Shown here: positions 16,033 through 23,969 of the stretch, one piece after another
Layout of the letters: each line of letters begins with the position of its first letter
Position numbering within the stretch: position 1 is the stretch's first letter
Source of the DNA: Micromonospora rubida
GTDB taxonomy: Bacteria > Actinomycetota > Actinomycetes > Mycobacteriales > Micromonosporaceae
Length of the DNA stretch: 64,000 nucleotides
Direction of reading: 5' to 3'
Assembly (NCBI RefSeq): GCF_009908295.1
Contig: NZ_JAAALO010000004.1
Location: 310,001-374,000, forward strand
Translations under genes and position numbers: made by a program
The notes under the pieces: model-generated
Told to the model about the DNA's origin: nothing
The model's database searches: none
The model's input: the letters and a program-made list of their open reading frames with translations, nothing else

Positions 16033-17279
16033 AGGTGGCTGCGAGCGTGTGGCGGGTGATGGCGAGCAATCCGCTCCGCTTCCTGCTGTCGTCGTGGCCG
16101 TGGCGGAGCCTGGCCTACGTCGCCAGCACGGTGGCGGTCGCCGGAGCCGCATGGGTCGCCGTCCTGGTGCTGCTGGTGTTCCCACCGTTGCTCCTGTTCG
16201 CCGGTGTGCCGGTCGGGGCACTGGAGCGTCACCGGCTCCGCCTCCTGACGTCGGCCCAGGTCCGCAACCCACACGCGACGGCGTCCGGAAGCGGGCTGGC
16301 GTGGGCACGGCTGCGGCTGCGCGAGGCGTCGACCTGGCGCGAACTCGGCTACTTCGCGTGCCTGCAGTCGGTGCTCCTCCTCCTCGACACGGTCGCCTTG
16401 TTCGTCGTCTTCCTCTGCGTCATCCTGCTGGCGCTGCCGCTGTTCGTCGCGACGATGGACCCGGGTCAGATCCAGATCGATCTGGGCGGCTGGTCGGTCG
16501 ACACGATTGGCCAGGCGTGCGCCGCCGCCGCCCTGATCGGGGTGCCCGCGACGGTCGTCACCCTGTACGGGATCAGCGTTCTCGCCGGTGGGCAGGCGGA
16601 GTTCGCCAGGTGGCTGCTCGCCCCCACCGGTACCGAGTTGAGCCGTCAGATGGACGAGCTGGCCGAGTCGCGCAACCGGCTGGTGAACGCGTTCGAGGCC
16701 GAACGTCGGCGCATCGAGCGTGACCTGCACGACGGCGCACAGCAGCACCTGTTACTCCTGACGATGAATCTGAGCCTGGCCGAGATCGAGCTCGCCGGCA
16801 AGAACGAACGGACCGGCGAACTCGTCGGCGAGGCCCACCAACAGGCCCGGATGGCGCTCGCGGCGATCCGGGAGCAGATTCGCGGCATCCATCCGCAGAT
16901 TCTCACCGATTTCGGGCTGGCCGAGGCGGTACGCGAACTCGCCGAGCGCTGCCCGATTCCGGTCGAGGTCGACCTCGTGATGCCCGGTCGCCCGTCGCCT
17001 GCGGTGGAGTCCACCGCCTACTTCGTCGTCTCCGAGGCCCTGACCAACGTGGTCCGGCATGCCGCGGCCACCTGCGTCCGGGTCACCGGAAGAGCGGTGG
17101 AGGATCGGCTGGTGCTGACGATCACCGACGACGGGCGGGGTGGCGCCGACCCGTCGCTGGGCACGGGCGTCCGAGGGCTGGCCGACCGGGTGGCCGTCAT
17201 GGATGGCACCCTGGAGATCAGCAGCCCGCGAGGAGGCCCGACCGTGGTGAGGATCGACCTGCCGTGTCGCTGCGGATAG
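16029..17279 (+). CDS. NarL-type sensor histidine kinase
   Basis: 416 residues. GTG at 16029 overlaps the previous stop (GTGA). The N-terminal half has about four membrane helices (residues 16-65 and 110-200) with no large extracellular loop, suggesting membrane or intramembrane sensing. The HisKA_3 domain carries the phospho-acceptor in ERDLHDGAQQH (His234), and the HATPase domain has SEALTNVVRHA and TDDGRGGA. It would phosphorylate the response regulator encoded next. A sensor placed directly behind a secreted peptidase may respond to peptide release or envelope stress; this is inference. Confidence 0.93.
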   Translation: MKVAASVWRVMASNPLRFLLSSWPWRSLAYVASTVAVAGAAWVAVLVLLVFPPLLLFAGVPVGALERHRLRLLTSAQVRNPHATASGSGLAWARLRLREASTWRELGYFACLQSVLLLLDTVALFVVFLCVILLALPLFVATMDPGQIQIDLGGWSVDTIGQACAAAALIGVPATVVTLYGISVLAGGQAEFARWLLAPTGTELSRQMDELAESRNRLVNAFEAERRRIERDLHDGAQQHLLLLTMNLSLAEIELAGKNERTGELVGEAHQQARMALAAIREQIRGIHPQILTDFGLAEAVRELAERCPIPVEVDLVMPGRPSPAVESTAYFVVSEALTNVVRHAAATCVRVTGRAVEDRLVLTITDDGRGGADPSLGTGVRGLADRVAVMDGTLEISSPRGGPTVVRIDLPCRCG

Positions 17280-17914
17280 TCCTGGCCGAGGACTCCGCCC
17301 TCATGCGGGCCGGCCTCGTCAGCCTGCTTGAGGGCCTCGGCCACACGGTCGTGGCGGCGGTCGGCGACGGCGACTCGCTGTTGCGGGCCGCCCTGGAGTA
17401 CCGGCCTGACCTGGTCATCACCGATGTCCGCATGCCGCCCGATTTCACCGATGAGGGGTTACGCGCCGCAGTGACGCTGCGTGCCAGCGACCCGGAGGCG
17501 GCGGTCCTGGTGCTGTCGCAGTACGCGGCCACCGCGTACGCCGCCGAACTGCTCGGCCCGGCCGGTCATGCCGGGGTCGGCTACCTGCTCAAGGACCGCA
17601 TCGGCGAGGTCGCCGACTTCGCCGATGCGGTGTCGCGGGTCGCGGCCGGCGAGACCGTCATCGACCCCGATGTGGTGCGGCAGTTGCTGAGTCGGCAACG
17701 CACCACCAATCCGCTCGACCGGCTGACCCGGCGGGAGCGGGAGGTGCTCGGGCAGATGGCCGAGGGCCGCTCCAACCCGTCGATCGCCCGCACGCTCGGG
17801 GTCAGCGACGCCGCGGTGGCCAAGCACATCGGCAACATCTTCCTGAAACTCGATCTTCCCGTGGAGGACGGTCACCGCCGTGTACTCGCCGTCCTGACCT
17901 ACCTGCGCGGCTGA
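17264..17914 (+). CDS. NarL/FixJ-family response regulator
   Basis: 216 residues; GTG at 17264 overlaps the kinase gene by 16 bases. The receiver domain has the acidic pair AEDS, phospho-acceptor Asp54 (TDVRMPP) and the Lys of GYLLKDR. The LuxR-type HTH covers about 148-205 (LTRREREVLGQMAEGRSNPS, LGVSDAAVAKHIGNIFLKL). It is the obvious partner of the preceding kinase. The following 190 bases to 18096 contain no convincing gene. Confidence 0.94.
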   Translation: MSLRIVLAEDSALMRAGLVSLLEGLGHTVVAAVGDGDSLLRAALEYRPDLVITDVRMPPDFTDEGLRAAVTLRASDPEAAVLVLSQYAATAYAAELLGPAGHAGVGYLLKDRIGEVADFADAVSRVAAGETVIDPDVVRQLLSRQRTTNPLDRLTRREREVLGQMAEGRSNPSIARTLGVSDAAVAKHIGNIFLKLDLPVEDGHRRVLAVLTYLRG

Positions 17915-18108
17915 CCGGCCTGCTGGCGTCGGTGAGCGGGCGCAACGCTCGCGCAGCTCCTCGACCGTCAGGTCCCCGTACAGGCCCTCCAAGATCACGA
18001 AGCATAATCGCGCTGGCGCCCTGGTCGGCCGGGCGGCACAGGGTGGTCGGCGAGACGCACACGACCGGGATGCCGGGGAGTCGAGCATGCTCGCCTACGC
18101 TGCGCGGC

Positions 18109-18369
18109 ATGGATCAGAGTCTGCCTCCGAAACTCACCCGGGATGAGGCCATCGTCCTCGTTGAGCGGATCATGAGTCTCGGCTACGCGGACGATGCTGA
18201 GCTCAACGACCTGTTGGCTCAGCTCGAACGTGACCTCGTCTGCCCGGACGTCGCTGAAATGATCTTTTCGGTCCCCGAGATGACGGCCGCTGAGGTCGTT
18301 GACCGGGCCCTCGCCTACGCGCCGATCGAGATGCGGTCCGGGCCGTGGACGGAGCCGGCGACCAGCTAG
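18109..18369 (+). CDS. Orphan colicin/pyocin immunity-like protein
   Basis: 86 residues: LTRDEAIVLVERIMSLGYAD, ELNDLLAQLERDLVCPDVAE, MIFSVPEMTAAEVVDRAL. The order of a helical DEA(I/F)xxLV segment, an acidic helix, and a (C/H)P-xxxLIF motif resembles the E-type colicin immunity (Im2/Im9) fold. Such proteins bind and block HNH or pyocin-type nucleases, yet no nuclease toxin is adjacent. TACGCT (18096-18101) lies 7 bases before the ATG, a leaderless promoter. The stop overlaps the end of the convergent phosphatase gene. Could be a self-protection orphan. Confidence 0.6.
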   Translation: MDQSLPPKLTRDEAIVLVERIMSLGYADDAELNDLLAQLERDLVCPDVAEMIFSVPEMTAAEVVDRALAYAPIEMRSGPWTEPATS

Positions 18370-19178
18370 ATGACGTCGCTGTCAGGCGGGAACTGCTTGT
18401 CGACCAGCGCCAGCAGGGCGGCGTGCGTCTGACGATCCGCAGCCACGATGAGCCCGCCCGCGCCGGTGTGCGGCGGTTGTCCCTGGATGCCGGTCACCAC
18501 GCATCCCGCAGCCTGGCACAGGGCGATCCCACTGGCGAAGTGCACGCTGTCCCGCAGGTCGCCGTCGGTGACATAGGCGGCCCGCCGGCCGGCGGCGACC
18601 CAGGCGACCGCCAGGGTGGTGGAGACCACGCGGGGCCGGAACCGCTCGACGAACCCCGGGTCGGCGAGCAGCCGCGCCGCCCGGAACCGGGGAGCGTTCG
18701 GGAACGGCGGATCGAGATTGACGTCCACCAACTGTGACTCGGCGGAAGGTGTGAGCCGCTCGTCCACGCCGTCGCGGCGTACGTATGCCTGGGTGCCGTC
18801 GGTCCAGAACACCTCGTCCGTGAACGGGTCGGCCGAGGCCGCCACGGTGACCTTCGCGTCGGTCCGCAGCGCGACGTTCACCGCGACCAGCATGTTGCGT
18901 ACGGCGTAGTTGAGCGTGCCGCACAGGGGGTCGACCAGCCACTCGCGGGCGGTGTCGTCGGCACCTGTGCGTCCACTCTCCTCACCCGTCACGGCATCCT
19001 CGGGCCGCGCGGAGCGGAGGACGTCGAGGATGGCGTTCTCCGCCTCGATGTCGGCCGAGGTGGCGAAGTCACCCCCGGACTTCTCGAAGCGGGTCAGGGC
19101 GGCTCCGTACCTGGCCCGGACGACGACGGCTCCTGCTTGCGCGGCCTCGATCGCCACGTCCTCGTCGCTGGTCGGCAT
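18366..19178 (-). CDS. Inositol-monophosphatase-family protein with altered metal motif
   Basis: 270 residues with the IMPase fold: ATSADIEAE, VTGEES (metal Glu), WLVDPLCGTLNYAV, and a C-terminal LRDSVHFASGIALCQAAG in place of WDxAAG. The canonical DPLDGT motif has Cys86 where the second metal-binding Asp should be, so classical Mg-dependent phosphatase activity may be altered or lost. The ATG at 19178 is supported by TACCCT (complement of 19185-19190) 6 bases upstream, a leaderless promoter; however the frame stays open upstream to 19502 and beyond. Convergent with the immunity-like gene. Confidence 0.75.
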   Translation of the reverse strand: MPTSDEDVAIEAAQAGAVVVRARYGAALTRFEKSGGDFATSADIEAENAILDVLRSARPEDAVTGEESGRTGADDTAREWLVDPLCGTLNYAVRNMLVAVNVALRTDAKVTVAASADPFTDEVFWTDGTQAYVRRDGVDERLTPSAESQLVDVNLDPPFPNAPRFRAARLLADPGFVERFRPRVVSTTLAVAWVAAGRRAAYVTDGDLRDSVHFASGIALCQAAGCVVTGIQGQPPHTGAGGLIVAADRQTHAALLALVDKQFPPDSDVI

Positions 19179-19502
19179 GCGCGCAGGGTACCGGCCCTCG
19201 ACGGGTCGAATGTGGCCCGATCCGGCGGGCCGGGCGCTCCGCTGCGTTCTGTGGCGCGGTCGACGCGTCAGGGACAGCCAGCCGAGGAACCGGGCGTACA
19301 TGGCGGGCCCGTCGGGGCGCCCGCCCAGCCGGTACACGTCGTCGATCGCCTCGTACATCGACGTGGCCAGGTAGAAGGCGAGCGCGACCGAATGACCGTA
19401 GAACTCGGTGGCCAGGTCGAGTTGGGCCGCCGAACACGGCCACTGCGCGGCACAGACCCGGCAGAGCCAGGCCGGGCGCATCGGCAGGTGGGGGCGGCTC
19501 AC
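19179..19502 (-). CDS. Small Cys-rich protein frame with no stop, reading into the phosphatase gene
   Basis: From GTG at 19502 the frame encodes a compact protein, MRPAWLCRVCAAQWPCSAAQ then LDLATEFYGHSVALAFYLAT. This resembles the short CxxC...WPC proteins that accompany XRE/DUF397 genes in actinomycetes (often labelled flavin reductase without proof). Usually they are about 80 residues and end with a stop; here an Arg-rich linker runs in frame into the phosphatase ATG at 19178. Either a 378-residue fusion (18366-19502) is made, or the stop was lost and the downstream gene starts on its own. Confidence 0.5.
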
Positions 19503-19531
19503 GGTACGTCCTGCCGTGTGGTCGTAGTCCT

Positions 19532-19825
19532 TCACCGACACGGCCGACCACCGTTGCCACGTCGCTCCCCGCCCCACGCGCGGAACTCTCCCGCCGCCGG
19601 TCGCAGGACCCGCGTCGCGACGTCGTTACGCGGGAACCGGTGCGGCGGGACCATCGGGCCGATCAACGGCGGTTCGTACGGCACCGGGTCCGGTGGGGCC
19701 TGCGGCGGCGCGGGTTTCGGATCGGGCTTCGGTTTGTCTTCTCCCACGCGCTCCCGCCACGGCGGACACGCGGCGTGCCGGCCCCGGCGGTCGTTGGCGC
19801 GGTGACGTCCTTCTCGGTTCGACAC
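19532..19825 (-). CDS. Small Pro/Arg-rich conserved hypothetical protein
   Basis: 97 residues, no recognised domain. The sequence has a charged N-terminus, a Pro-rich centre (KPKPDPKPAPPQAPPDPVPY) and a motif PPLIGPMVPPHRFPRN that looks conserved in type among similar actinomycete cassette proteins. GTG at 19825 follows AGGGAG. It lies 29 bases upstream of the Cys-rich frame in the same direction and is divergent from the XRE regulator, so the three probably form one XRE/DUF397-associated cassette. Function unknown. Confidence 0.55.
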   Translation of the reverse strand: MSNREGRHRANDRRGRHAACPPWRERVGEDKPKPDPKPAPPQAPPDPVPYEPPLIGPMVPPHRFPRNDVATRVLRPAAGEFRAWGGERRGNGGRPCR

Positions 19826-19967
19826 GATGCTCCCTGTCCATCCAGTCTGGAGAGGGGCCCGCCCCCGCCCTCAGGGCGCAGGAAGGCCGCGGCGGGCCCC
19901 TCGACGAACGTGAACCGGGGGTACCCCTCACCGACCCACGCCGTCCTGAGAAACAGCCTCCCGACCG

Positions 19968-19997
19968 TTGCGGAGCGATCACACTGCGTTGCACTAT
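19968..19997 (+). promoter_or_regulatory. Candidate promoter of the XRE/DUF397 operon
   Basis: TTGCGG (19968-19973) and CACTAT (19992-19997) are 18 bases apart. A perfect 8-bp palindrome GAACGTTC follows in the leader near 20014-20021 and could be an autoregulatory site. Confidence 0.35.
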
Positions 19998-20036
19998 GAA
20001 ACCCTGACGTACAGAACGTTCAAGGGAGACTGTGGA

Positions 20037-20768
20037 ATGAACCGGGCCGTACAAGCAGCGATGGCCGAAACAGGTCACACCGCCGACAGCCTCGCAGCTC
20101 AGGTTGGCGTCGACCCGAAGACAGCAGCCAAATGGGCGAGCCAAGGACGGATACCGCAGACGCGGCATCGCGCCCAGGTCGCAGCGCTTCTTGGTAAGGA
20201 CGTTCTGGAGCTATGGCCGGACGTTCTGAAGCGAAAGGAGCCGGCATGGTTCCGGCCGTGGGCGGATATAGAGCGCGAGGCGACGGGGTTGCGTTGGTTC
20301 GAGTCGGCCGTTCTTCCCGGGCTCCTTCAGACGGAGGCGTATGCCCGTGCGGTCCTCGCAAGTGGCCCGCTGATGGCCGACGCGGACGACCACGTCGAGT
20401 CTCGTCTCCGGCGGCAGGCTGCGGTCTTCGACCGCCCGCGTCCCCCGCTGACAGTCTTCGTGATTGACGAAGCGGCGCTCCGCCGCGGCCATCCAGACGT
20501 GATGGGCCCGCAGCTCGACCACCTCGCGACCATGGCACAGCGACCCAACGTCATGGTGCACGTTCTCCCGCTGAGCGCCGGCCTGCATCCAGGCCAGGCC
20601 GGGCCGTTCATCATCGCGACCACACCGGAGGGCGGGGAGGTCGGCTACCTCGATGATCAGTCCTCCGGCCGTATCACGAATGACGTTGCCCCCCTCTGGG
20701 CCGTCTGGGATACCGTGAGATCGGTAGCGCTTCCGCGTGACCAGACCATCGACCTGCTGAGGGCGTGA
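20037..20768 (+). CDS. XRE-family HTH regulator with DUF5753 domain
   Basis: 243 residues. The N-terminal HTH (about 3-60; AETGHTADSLAAQVGVDPKT, AAKWASQGRIP) is followed by a DUF5753 ligand or effector domain (EATGLRWFESAVLPGLLQTE, FVIDEAALRR, MVHVLPLSAGLHPG). ATG at 20037 follows AAGGGAGA. Such regulators pair with DUF397 proteins in actinomycetes and affect development or antibiotic production (WhiJ/AbaA-like systems). The DUF397 partner begins inside its stop codon. Confidence 0.92.
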   Translation: MNRAVQAAMAETGHTADSLAAQVGVDPKTAAKWASQGRIPQTRHRAQVAALLGKDVLELWPDVLKRKEPAWFRPWADIEREATGLRWFESAVLPGLLQTEAYARAVLASGPLMADADDHVESRLRRQAAVFDRPRPPLTVFVIDEAALRRGHPDVMGPQLDHLATMAQRPNVMVHVLPLSAGLHPGQAGPFIIATTPEGGEVGYLDDQSSGRITNDVAPLWAVWDTVRSVALPRDQTIDLLRA

Positions 20769-20965
20769 GCATGGACGACCTGACCGGCGCGCGGTGGCGA
20801 ACCAGCACCCGCAGCAGCTCCAACGGCGGCGCTTGCGTGGAGGTCGCTGACAATCTTCCCGGCGTCGTTGCCGTGCGGGACAGCAAGGACCCGGTCGGCC
20901 CGGCGCTCACCTTTGCCCCGGTTGCGTGGCGGGCGTTCGTCGCCCGCATCGCCGAGCGAGACTGA
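20765..20965 (+). CDS. DUF397 domain protein
   Basis: 66 residues: RWRTSTRSSSNGGACVEVAD and VAVRDSKDPVGPALTF are the DUF397 signature. GTG at 20765 overlaps the XRE stop by 3 bases; an ATG two codons later is an alternative. It is the expected partner (antagonist or co-factor) of the XRE regulator. A terminator hairpin follows. Confidence 0.93.
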   Translation: MSMDDLTGARWRTSTRSSSNGGACVEVADNLPGVVAVRDSKDPVGPALTFAPVAWRAFVARIAERD

Positions 20966-20981
20966 ACGACCCCGTACACCC

Positions 20982-21016
20982 AGAGCGCCCGTCCCCAGTC
21001 GTGTGGCGGGCGCTCT
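20982..21016 (+). terminator. Terminator of the XRE/DUF397 operon
   Basis: AGAGCGCCCG (20982-20991) pairs with CGGGCGCTCT (21007-21016); a 10-bp stem 17 bases after the DUF397 stop. Confidence 0.65.
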
Positions 21017-21117
21017 TGCGGTCTGACGGGATGGCGGTCTGACGGCGAAACCGGTGGTGTCCGTCGTCGGCGTCCCGGTACCGTCCTGGCACTCCGGGCC
21101 CGAACCGGTAGGGCCGG

Positions 21118-21492
21118 ATGAGCGGTGGCGAGGTCGAGATGGGCAGTGGTGGCGGTACGACGGTGCTGTGGCGTCCGACCGGTCCGGAGGAACTGGATCT
21201 CGTCCGCCTGTCCGGGTGGCGGCGCTGGCCGCCGCGCCTGCCGGACCAGCCGATCTTCTACCCGGTCCTCAACGAGGAGTACGCGATCATGATCGCCCGG
21301 GACTGGAACGTCCCGGCGTCCGGCGTCGGGTACGTGACTCGCTTCCACGTCGAGTCGGACTTCGTGCGCCGGTACCCGGTGCGGCAGGCCGGCGGCGAGT
21401 CCATCCTCGAACTGTGGGTGCCCGCCGAGGAGCTGGACGAGTTCAACGACCACGTCGTCGGGCCGATCGAGGTCGTGCACGAGTTCCGGTAG
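21118..21492 (+). CDS. Conserved hypothetical protein (ADP-ribosylation/crystallin J1-labelled family)
   Basis: Up to 124 residues. The core TTVLWRPTGPEELDLVRLSG, WPPRLPDQPIFYPVLNEEYA, RDWNVPASGVGYVTRF and ELWVPAEELDEFN matches a small actinobacterial family that databases often call ADP-ribosylation/crystallin J1 without evidence. No catalytic motif is evident. ATG at 21118 and ATG at 21139 are both possible; the conserved part begins after the second. Alone between two terminator-like elements. Confidence 0.7.
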   Translation: MSGGEVEMGSGGGTTVLWRPTGPEELDLVRLSGWRRWPPRLPDQPIFYPVLNEEYAIMIARDWNVPASGVGYVTRFHVESDFVRRYPVRQAGGESILELWVPAEELDEFNDHVVGPIEVVHEFR

Positions 21493-21686
21493 CCGACGGC
21501 TGGCGCTTGTGTCGAAGTCGGTCTACCTCGGCGCGGCGCGGGCGGTGGGTGCGGGGTGAGGGCCCGCCCGCTCCGGCCTGTCAGGTCTGTTCCATGGCGG
21601 GACGAGCCCGAGCGAACTCCTGACACGGTCCTGCCCGTACAGGGGGCACGACCGAGTGAATCCGGCACCTTGATTCGGTACCACTT

Positions 21687-21711
21687 GGGTAGGTTCTTCG
21701 GGCACCAGCTG
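21687..21711. repeat. Left arm of a dispersed inverted repeat
   Basis: 25 bases matching the reverse complement of 22222-22246 with 2 mismatches; the core is AGGTTCTTCGGGCACCA. The whole stretch 21493-21849 has no gene. Confidence 0.6.
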
Positions 21712-21849
21712 TGGTGTACGGGCCACTGAATCTCAGCCTGTCGGTGCCGAAGATCGACATGTGAACTCGGCACCAGCCTGGGGGCCACACTCTTGACCGA
21801 CAAGTAGTCCTCGACACCGCCGCGGACGCGTTACGCCCGCTGCTGTGGG

Positions 21850-22086
21850 TTAGAGGATGGTGACCTCGACTGCTCGGGCGGGGTAACCGTCCTGGCCCGG
21901 GACTTCGTAGTGGCATCGCACCTGCTGACCCGGTGTCAGGCTCCGGTACTCGGTCGGCCCTGCGACGATGTGGCTGTAGTGCACCCAGACGGTCAGGTCA
22001 ACGTGATCGAGGGCGACAGTTCCCCACCCCTGCTCGGAGTGCCAGGTCTTCACCACGCCGGTGTCCTGCAGGCCCTGATCACTCAC
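21850..22086 (-). CDS. Cold-shock-domain-like protein
   Basis: 78 residues with an OB-fold of the CSD type: TGVVKTWHSEQGWGTVALDH, VWVHYSHI and LTPGQQVRCHYE. The RNP1-like aromatic set is partly altered (GWGTV in place of GFGFI), as in actinobacterial CSD variants. It would bind single-stranded nucleic acid. GTG at 22086 is chosen because TACCCT (complement of 22094-22099) lies 7 bases upstream; a longer frame to 22158 adds unrelated residues. It is enclosed by an inverted repeat (21687-21711 and 22222-22246). Confidence 0.78.
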   Translation of the reverse strand: MSDQGLQDTGVVKTWHSEQGWGTVALDHVDLTVWVHYSHIVAGPTEYRSLTPGQQVRCHYEVPGQDGYPARAVEVTIL

Positions 22087-22221
22087 ACGCGCCAGGGTAT
22101 CGGCTCGATGGAGGTCGGGCAGGGGACCGCGATGATGCTCGACCAAGGTGCCGATCAAGAAGGTACGCCGAGTGGTGCCCAGAGAAGCTAACCATCAACA
22201 GCCGCCGGTCAGCTATGACGG

Positions 22222-22246
22222 CAGGTGGTGCCCGAAGAACCTGCCC
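22222..22246. repeat. Right arm of the inverted repeat
   Basis: Near-exact reverse complement of 21687-21711. An adjoining degenerate copy of the same 22-base motif lies at about 22247-22270. Confidence 0.6.
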
Positions 22247-22336
22247 GGTGGTGCCCGTTCAACCTGCCGGAATCAACCGAGCGCGCTCTTGCGCGCCCTG
22301 ACCGGGTCGGCGGCGGTTCCCGCCCCCGGAACTGGG

Positions 22337-22386
22337 AGATCTTGGAAGCAAACGGCCCCTCCAGGGGCCGAAATCTTCCAAGATCT
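22337..22386. terminator. Long two-part palindrome downstream of the methyltransferase operon
   Basis: An outer 12-bp stem (22337-22348 with 22375-22386) and an inner 6-bp stem (22353-22358 with 22365-22370) form a long hairpin. It sits just beyond the methyltransferase stop and is placed to terminate that minus-strand operon. Confidence 0.6.
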
Positions 22387-22400
22387 ACCCGATCTTCGCA

Positions 22401-23060
22401 TTAACACCGCCATTGGGTGCCTGCTGTGATGAACGTGAACAGTTCCCCGGAGGCGTTTAGCGGGCGGGGCGGGCCGGTGAACCGGTGCGCGCCGACGGAG
22501 AAGAGCATGCCCTCCGGCGCGTGGAACGCCCGCTCCGCGAATCCGGCGTCGCGCAGCCAGCCGCGCAGCGCCGGGGTCCGGTCGGGGGCGCGTCGGGTCC
22601 GCGTCCAGATCACCGTGGCACCCGCCGCGCAGAGCTGCGGCAGGGCGGCCACAGTCCGGCGTACGTCATGGTCGGTGACGTTGCCGAACACCCCGGCCAG
22701 GAGCACCAGGTCGGCGGGCACCGCCCCCGCGTACGACGAGAGCCGCCCCGCGTCCGCCCGCTCGACGGCGACGTTCGCGAGCCCGGCCCGGCCGGCGGCA
22801 TCCCGGGCGGCGGCCACGTTGCCCGGGTCGTACTCCAGCAGCGTCGCGCGGACCCGGTGCGCGTCGGCCCGCCCGGCGAGCACGCCGACGAGGTCGTGCC
22901 CCTGGCCCGCGCAGGCGCTGACCACCGTCAGCCGCTCGTCGGGGCGCTCGTCCAGCCACGCGGCGATCTCCCGCCGCACGAGGCGCAGCCGGCGCGACAG
23001 GGGCGATCCCTCGTCGGCGTAGGGCTCGTGCCACGCCTGCCAGTCGGTCCGGGCCGTCAT
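22401..23060 (-). CDS. Class I SAM-dependent methyltransferase (family uncertain)
   Basis: 219 residues. SAM-binding motif I is VVSACAGQGHDLVGVL, with LLEYDPGNVAAA (acidic loop) and VERADAG following; VPADLVLLAGVFGNVTDHDV is motif IV-like. Substrate not recognisable. The start at 23060 overlaps the stop of the GNAT gene (ATGA), so the two are translationally coupled. Confidence 0.85.
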   Translation of the reverse strand: MTARTDWQAWHEPYADEGSPLSRRLRLVRREIAAWLDERPDERLTVVSACAGQGHDLVGVLAGRADAHRVRATLLEYDPGNVAAARDAAGRAGLANVAVERADAGRLSSYAGAVPADLVLLAGVFGNVTDHDVRRTVAALPQLCAAGATVIWTRTRRAPDRTPALRGWLRDAGFAERAFHAPEGMLFSVGAHRFTGPPRPLNASGELFTFITAGTQWRC

Positions 23061-23527
23061 CCCTTCGGAGCCGCCCAGCGGAGGGTCATGTCGGGCAGGT
23101 GCTCCATGTTCTGGCTGCCGTCGCTGGTGCCCAGGACCGTGAAGCCGTGGCGCTCGTAGAAGGCGCGGGCGTCGGTGTTCTGCTGGAAGACGTGCAGCGA
23201 CAACCCGTGCGGGCTGTGCCGTCTGACTTCGTCGAGCAGGAGCGTGCCGATGCCCTGCCGGCGGGCGTCCGGCCGCAGGTAGAGGTGTTCGAGCACGTCG
23301 CCCGCGAGAGCGGCGTAGCCGAGGACCACCGCGTCGCGGACCGCCAACCAGATGCGGCACTCCTTGAGCAGAACGTCCTCGACCCAACGGGTCACCTGCT
23401 CGGGACTGCGCTTCTGCGGGGGGAGATACGGCATGGTCGCCGCCCGGGAGTGCAGATGGATATCCGCGATCACCGCCGCGTCCGCCGCTTCCGCGAGCCG
23501 GATCTCTGCCCCGACATCATCGCCCAC
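23057..23527 (-). CDS. GNAT-family N-acetyltransferase
   Basis: 156 residues with acetyl-CoA-binding motif A, HLYLRPDARRQGIGTLLLDE, and the motif B segment LHVFQQNTDARAFYERHGF. The acceptor cannot be predicted. First gene of a two-gene unit with the methyltransferase; only 10 bases separate its start from the VOC gene stop, so the whole minus-strand block 22401-24319 may be one operon. Confidence 0.9.
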   Translation of the reverse strand: MGDDVGAEIRLAEAADAAVIADIHLHSRAATMPYLPPQKRSPEQVTRWVEDVLLKECRIWLAVRDAVVLGYAALAGDVLEHLYLRPDARRQGIGTLLLDEVRRHSPHGLSLHVFQQNTDARAFYERHGFTVLGTSDGSQNMEHLPDMTLRWAAPKG

Positions 23528-23537
23528 CCCGAGGAAT

Positions 23538-23969
23538 CTAGGGGCCGACGGGCTCCCGATCCACCGGATAACCGTCGGCCTGCGCGTCCTGCGGGTACCA
23601 GCGCAGCTCGACGACGTTGCCGTCCGGGTCGCGGACGTAGACCGACGTGGCGCTGCCCCGCGCCCCGAACCGCCCCACCGGCCCCTCGACGACGTCGAGG
23701 GCGCCCGCTTCGATCACCCCGGCCCAGTCGAGCGGGGCCACCACCAGGCAGAAGTGGTCGACGTTGGACCCACCCCTCGGACCCCGGACCAGGTCGATGA
23801 TCGTCTCCGGGCTGACCCGCACCGACGGGAAGGGGGCCTCGCCGGCCCGCCACCGGTCGACGCGGACCGGCTCCAGGCCGAGCGCGCCGCAGTAGAAGGC
23901 CAGCGAGCGCTCGACGTCGGCGACGGTGAGCACCAGGTGGTCGAAGCCGGTCACCCGGACCGCGCTCAC
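23538..23969 (-). CDS. VOC-superfamily (glyoxalase/dioxygenase-like) protein
   Basis: 143 residues: FDHLVLTVADVERSLAFYCG (first beta-alpha-beta module with metal His), VDHFCLVV, YVRDPDGNVVELRWYP (metal Glu). A single-domain, dimer-forming metalloprotein; substrate unknown. GTG at 23969 overlaps the preceding DUF1801 stop (GTGA). Confidence 0.9.
   Translation of the reverse strand: MSAVRVTGFDHLVLTVADVERSLAFYCGALGLEPVRVDRWRAGEAPFPSVRVSPETIIDLVRGPRGGSNVDHFCLVVAPLDWAGVIEAGALDVVEGPVGRFGARGSATSVYVRDPDGNVVELRWYPQDAQADGYPVDREPVGP

Noticed and set aside
17915..18088. Minus-strand text VILEGLYGDLTVEELRER
   Set aside because: Looks protein-like for about 25 residues but has no start, no partner exon-like extension and no recognisable family; at most a tiny gene remnant.
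20037..20965. Classical toxin-antitoxin pair
   Set aside because: XRE/DUF397 pairs are regulatory partners in actinomycetes; neither protein has a toxin fold.
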